64,000 bases of DNA from Phytoseiulus persimilis (taxonomy: Eukaryota; Arthropoda; Arachnida; Mesostigmata; Phytoseiidae). Below the pieces are notes generated by a model. It worked only from the letters and a program-made list of their open reading frames with translations, was not told the origin of the DNA and did no database searches. The stretch lies in contig CM075102.1 in the NCBI GenBank assembly GCA_037576195.1, positions 40,110,745 to 40,174,744 of the forward strand. The letters are read 5' to 3'. The position numbers and the translations under genes were made by a program. Below, in pieces: positions 60,301-64,000 of the stretch (its first letter is position 1; every line of letters starts with the position of its first letter).

Positions 60301-62480
60301 TTTGGACGGCATCGCCAAGTGAGACCGCGCTTCCCTCAACCCACGATTTCCAAGACCAGTTTCTCGGTCCTCATGGCGAGAAAATTCATCAACGAATCTC
60401 ATCTTTTCAGAGTTTATCAGAAGGGCAAAGAAGTGTACAATTGCGTCTTGGGATTAGCCGACGTTTCTCGCGGCACAAACTCCTATTATAAGCTGCAGCT
60501 ACTCGAATCCAGAGGATCCTATTTTGTATTCCGAGCTTGGGGTCGCATAGGAACGACGATCGGTTAGTTGAATTGTAGGGAACGATGGCCGAGTATTCGG
60601 AAATGTCCGCATCTCTGGGAGTCCGCATCTTCTCACGCCGTCAACCATCTAGGTGGCAATAAACTTCAAGAACATTCAACGCTCCAAGACGCGCTGCTAG
60701 ATTTCAAAGGGATATTCTTGGAAAAAACTGGGAACGACTGGGAGTCGAGAAAGAACTTCGTTAAGAAACCAAGATACTTCGATATCATTGAAATGGACCT
60801 CATGCAGGATGAGAGTTCCGTAGACACGAAACAGGTTCGTTTCACTTCAACACACTCAACCCTTGTCTCGAGGCTATTAAAGAACCTAAAAAACCCGCAT
60901 TTCCCATCCACAGATTCTCGCGACCAGCTCTGATTCCAAATTACCGCTGCCAGTTCAGGAACTGGTCTGCAACATTTTCGACGTGAATTTGATGAATCAG
61001 CAAATGAGAGAGTTCGAAATCGATCTCCAGAAAATGCCTCTGGGCAAAATATCGAAAGAACAAATTACCAAAGCATACAAAGTGCTCACGGAACTCCAAG
61101 CCTTGGTCGACAAGGAATCTTCCCGGTTGCAGTTCCTCGACGCATCCAACAGATTCTTCACGATCATTCCACACGATTTCGGCATCAAGACCCCACCTCT
61201 TCTCGATAATATCAATATCATCAAGGTTGGTACCGTTCCCACACGCCTGAAGATCCCCGCATTTTCCCATGCCTCGCCTCGGGCTTGTCGCAGAGTGATT
61301 GCTCAATCGTTCTCTCTCGAATCCCAGGAGAAAGTGGACATGCTCGACTCCTTGGGTGAGATGGAACTTACAATGAAGTTGCTGAAGCAAGAAAAAACTT
61401 CGACTTCGCTACCTGTAGATCATCATTACACGCAGCTCAAAGCTGACATTCAGGTCCTCCCGAGAGACGGGGCCACGTTCGGCGTTTTACAGAAATATGT
61501 CACGACTACACACGCTGAGACTCACTCGGCTTATGAGCTTGAGATCCTCGACGTGTTCACTGTCGCTAGGGAAGGCGAGGGCCAAAGGTGAACTCAATTG
61601 CCCCTCAATATCAGTAGAATCCATCACGCAACTCCAACCGACGTATGGTAGCTCGGGAATTCTCCATGCTCGCACTCCGTTTCTCAGCTTGAATATACTT
61701 CTCAGGTTCAAGCCTTTCAAACGTCTACACAATCGCAAACTCCTCTGGCACGGAAGCCGTCTCTCCAATTTTGCGGGCATTATATCTCAGGGACTTCGAA
61801 TCGCTCCGCCCGAAGCTCCTGTTACCGGATATATGTTTGGAAAAGGTACTTAGATTCAACCCTGTGATTCCTCATGGGTTGGAAACAACCCCAGCAAGCC
61901 GCTACCAAGCTAGTCCATCTCACATCATTCTTTCCATCCAGGTATTTACTTCGCCGATATGGTTTCGAAGTCGGCGAACTATTGTTGTACGACGCCCGCA
62001 AATCCCGTCGGATTGTTGCTGCTTTGTGAGGTGGCCTTGGGTGATATGCACGAACTCACGCAAGCCAAAAACATCACGAAACTTCCAGAGAAAAAACATT
62101 CCGTCAAGGGTAAGTGGCTAGTATATGATAGCGTTTGTGAGCTCAACTTCGCATCACCTCTGTTCGCGGCGTCATACTTTCGAGATGCGCTCACAAAATA
62201 GATCTCGCCGTTCAAAGTCCAACGATGATCAATCCGCCATATTCGCTGGGTGATTCCGAATCGACCTTCCATGTCCTTCGCTCATGAAATCGTTTTTCCA
62301 GGCATCGGGAAGACTCAGCCCGCTAACGAAGAGACGTTAGATGGTGCCGTTGTTCCAATGGGACCGCCGAAGAAATCCGATGTGAACACGAGTCTGCTGT
62401 ACAACGAATACATTGTCTACGATGTTGCTCAGGTGCACGTCAAATATCTCATGAAAGTCAACTTCAAGTTCAAGTATTAG
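57356..62480 (+). CDS. Parp1: Poly(ADP-ribose) polymerase 1, 15 exons
   Basis: Nuclear DNA-break sensor that builds poly(ADP-ribose) from NAD+ on itself, histones and repair factors. Exons: 57356-57472, 57936-58042, 58140-58318, 58439-58952, 59100-59315, 59478-59686, 59831-59973, 60155-60318, 60411-60562, 60653-60834, 60914-61225, 61328-61587, 61706-61845, 61942-62109, 62302-62480. All phases agree and give 1013 residues (human 1014). Domains: zinc finger 1 (C20, C23, H52, C55), zinc finger 2 (C125, C128, H160, C163), a KKKK-type nuclear localisation stretch, zinc finger 3 (C319, C322, C336, C346), BRCT (about 402-490), WGR (W593-G-R), helical regulatory domain, and the ART domain with intact H867-Y901-E990 triad ([32 protein letters not shown]). 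Intron 7 appears to use a GC donor (GAG|GCGAGT). Introns are 79-463 nt. The splice ends were set by eye from homology. Confidence 0.96.
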
Positions 62481-62641
62481 CCATGTTCATTGTCGCAAGC
62501 ACGCTATGGATAACCCAAACGCAGGATTTCGACATCATTTGTAAACCGCCACAACACAAACAAGACAGAACGAAGTTTCGGCGTCATTTCCTTCCAGAAA
62601 GGCTCACCTTTCGCACGTTTCCCCGTATGTTCTTATTTTCG

Positions 62642-62647
62642 AATAAA
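62642..62647 (+). promoter_or_regulatory. Poly(A) signal of PARP1
   Basis: AATAAA 162 nt after the PARP1 stop, followed by a GT-rich stretch (TTGTGTTGG) as expected for a cleavage element. Confidence 0.6.
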
Positions 62648-64000
62648 GACTTGTGTTGGCAGAGCTCGAACGGAATTCGGGATGTTGTTCTTGGATTTGG
62701 TCTCTATCGTTACGGCCTGCTTTGATTGAAAGTCAGACTCCACGACTAGTAACAAGACCCCTGTGCAATTTCGACCAACACTCACTTGAATCTTCCATAC
62801 GGACCTTGTCGGTCCACAGCGGCTTCCTGAGTTTCTCTGGACTACATGAGGAGCGAACCACGGGCCAGAACTGTTTCAGAGAACCTCTGATCTACAGGGT
62901 ATTAGCTAGTAACGTGAGCAGCGATAATCGTTTCCATTGTTCTGCTCCTTTTGGTCCTCGTTCGACTCTCTTCCCTCTGTTCACTTACTTTCCCGAGAGA
63001 CGCATCCTGATCCGATTCGTTTCCGGAATTCGTTTGGGAATCGGTCATTCAAGAGCATGTCAAAGTCGACTCTGCTCTTCTTTTGGACATCAAGTTTCGA
63101 AGCCTCGCGAACCGTCAATTCTCAATGGATCGGAGCCGTTCAAACTTTGCTCAGTTCTTCATTCATCTCTCGCCGACATGCATCCCGACAACGCATTTCA
63201 TCGATTATCCAGCGCACCCTCAATCATCATGCCGTTTGCTGAACGATAATGCTCGATAGGTACAGGGTCAATATGTTTGATTTAATCCTCGAGTTTTCCC
63301 ATTCTTTGCTCAGACGGCAGATTCCCTTTTGCCAGGAGGATCTCCAGAATCGGCGTCCTCAGTGAGGCACCTGAGATTTTCCAAGGGAACCAAAGTCGGA
63401 AGGGCCGAAAAGTGAATTCCAGGATTCTGAAATGGGTAGCAGTTTTTCAGCGCGCGCTCGATCCTTGGGTGCATTGAGAACGAAGCAGGAGGGGATGCGT
63501 TTCTTGATGAGCTATCGAACGAAAAAAAAAGCGCCGAAGGAGCATCACAAGCGTCTGGGTCGTCGCCGAAACAATGGAAACAATCAGCAAGGCTCGCCTC
63601 ATGGCTGACACCCTGTAGACAATCCATATTCACGGAGCCACAGTGTCCGATAGTCATTCGGATTCGGAACCGAACAGGAGCAATATAAAGAATCCGGATC
63701 GCGCTACCGGGGCAATATATAGGACTGATTATCGAAACACTATATTCGATTGATTTTCTGAATATCAACACGGAATCAAGGTTGTACCTGATTTTGAGCG
63801 TCTCCCACTGTTTCCGGCGGGGTGCCGCTGGACGGGTTATCAAAAGCAGCCGTGGCGTTAGAGCCTCACTTCCAAAGCAACCGGCCTACGTGTTTACACT
63901 GGATTGGGAACTCTCGTTGCTGCATACGCATGAATTCGGCGTGGAAGGATACTAGGAGGTTCCGAGAGCGATCCAGCAGGTTAGTGAGTATTGTTAGAGA
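62648..64000. other. Downstream of PARP1, no confident gene
   Basis: Two long frames occur: 198 codons on plus (62653-63249, no ATG at its start, F/S/R-rich) and 177 codons on minus (63310-63843, starting at TTG). Neither has a domain. TATA-like AATATAAAG near 63682 and AATATATAG near 63714 have no initiator at the right distance. Confidence 0.25.

Noticed and set aside
62653..63249. 198-codon plus-strand frame after PARP1
   Set aside because: No ATG at its start, chance-like L/S/R/F composition, overlaps the PARP1 3' end, and another open frame overlaps it.
63310..63843. 177-codon minus-strand frame
   Set aside because: Starts at TTG with no ATG nearby, no domain; one or two frames of this length are expected by chance in 64 kb.
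1..64000. CRISPR arrays, bacterial operons, rRNA genes
   Set aside because: No regularly spaced short repeats with unique spacers and no ribosomal RNA sequence were seen; gene structure is eukaryotic.

Overview
The window is animal nuclear DNA. The evidence is a poly(ADP-ribose) polymerase 1 gene cut by 14 introns, a Snail-family zinc-finger gene with a TATA/initiator promoter, the first exons of a tropomodulin gene, AATAAA poly(A) signals, and a decayed R1-like non-LTR retrotransposon. Introns are short (mostly 80-200 nt) and base composition is near-balanced. Arthropod TCAKTY-like initiators and a Snail protein carrying both SNAG and CtBP motifs point to an arthropod, perhaps a mesostigmatan/phytoseiid mite. 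That placement is inference only. One ambiguous base at 23834 suggests a draft assembly.

Layout. 0.4-1.9 kb: frameshifted reverse transcriptase. 3.5-4.2 and 8.5-9.2 kb: two single-exon paralogues for small secreted cysteine-rich proteins, each behind a matching core promoter. Between them, on the minus strand (4.3-5.7 kb), lie broken coding-like frames of unknown origin. 9.4-13.9 kb is repeat-rich: scattered copies of a ~45-bp unit, a 72-bp tandem repeat, and a 2.0-kb inverted-repeat (foldback) element containing the 45-bp units. 13.9-15.4 kb: more broken coding-like frames, minus strand. 22.5-22.9 kb: tropomodulin 5' coding exons. 24.7-25.3 kb: second foldback with 15-bp subrepeats. 30.5-32.2 kb: complete snail gene. 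33-45 kb: several coding-like segments without a recognised family, at least one with an internal stop. 49.2-49.6 kb: third, compact foldback. 57.4-62.7 kb: complete PARP1.

Confidence. PARP1, snail and the tropomodulin exons are secure because domain order, key residues and splice phases agree. The secreted pair is secure as genes but not in function. The coding-like segments are tentative. In DNA of this composition, open frames of about 100 codons are expected often by chance, so they were kept only for unusual amino-acid make-up, splice-phase consistency or mutual similarity. Some may be old transposon or endogenous viral sequence; no family could be assigned.

The most unusual aspect is three separate long inverted repeats in one 64-kb window, two with tandem subrepeats inside the arms as in Foldback-type transposons. 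All three would give long double-stranded RNA if transcribed.
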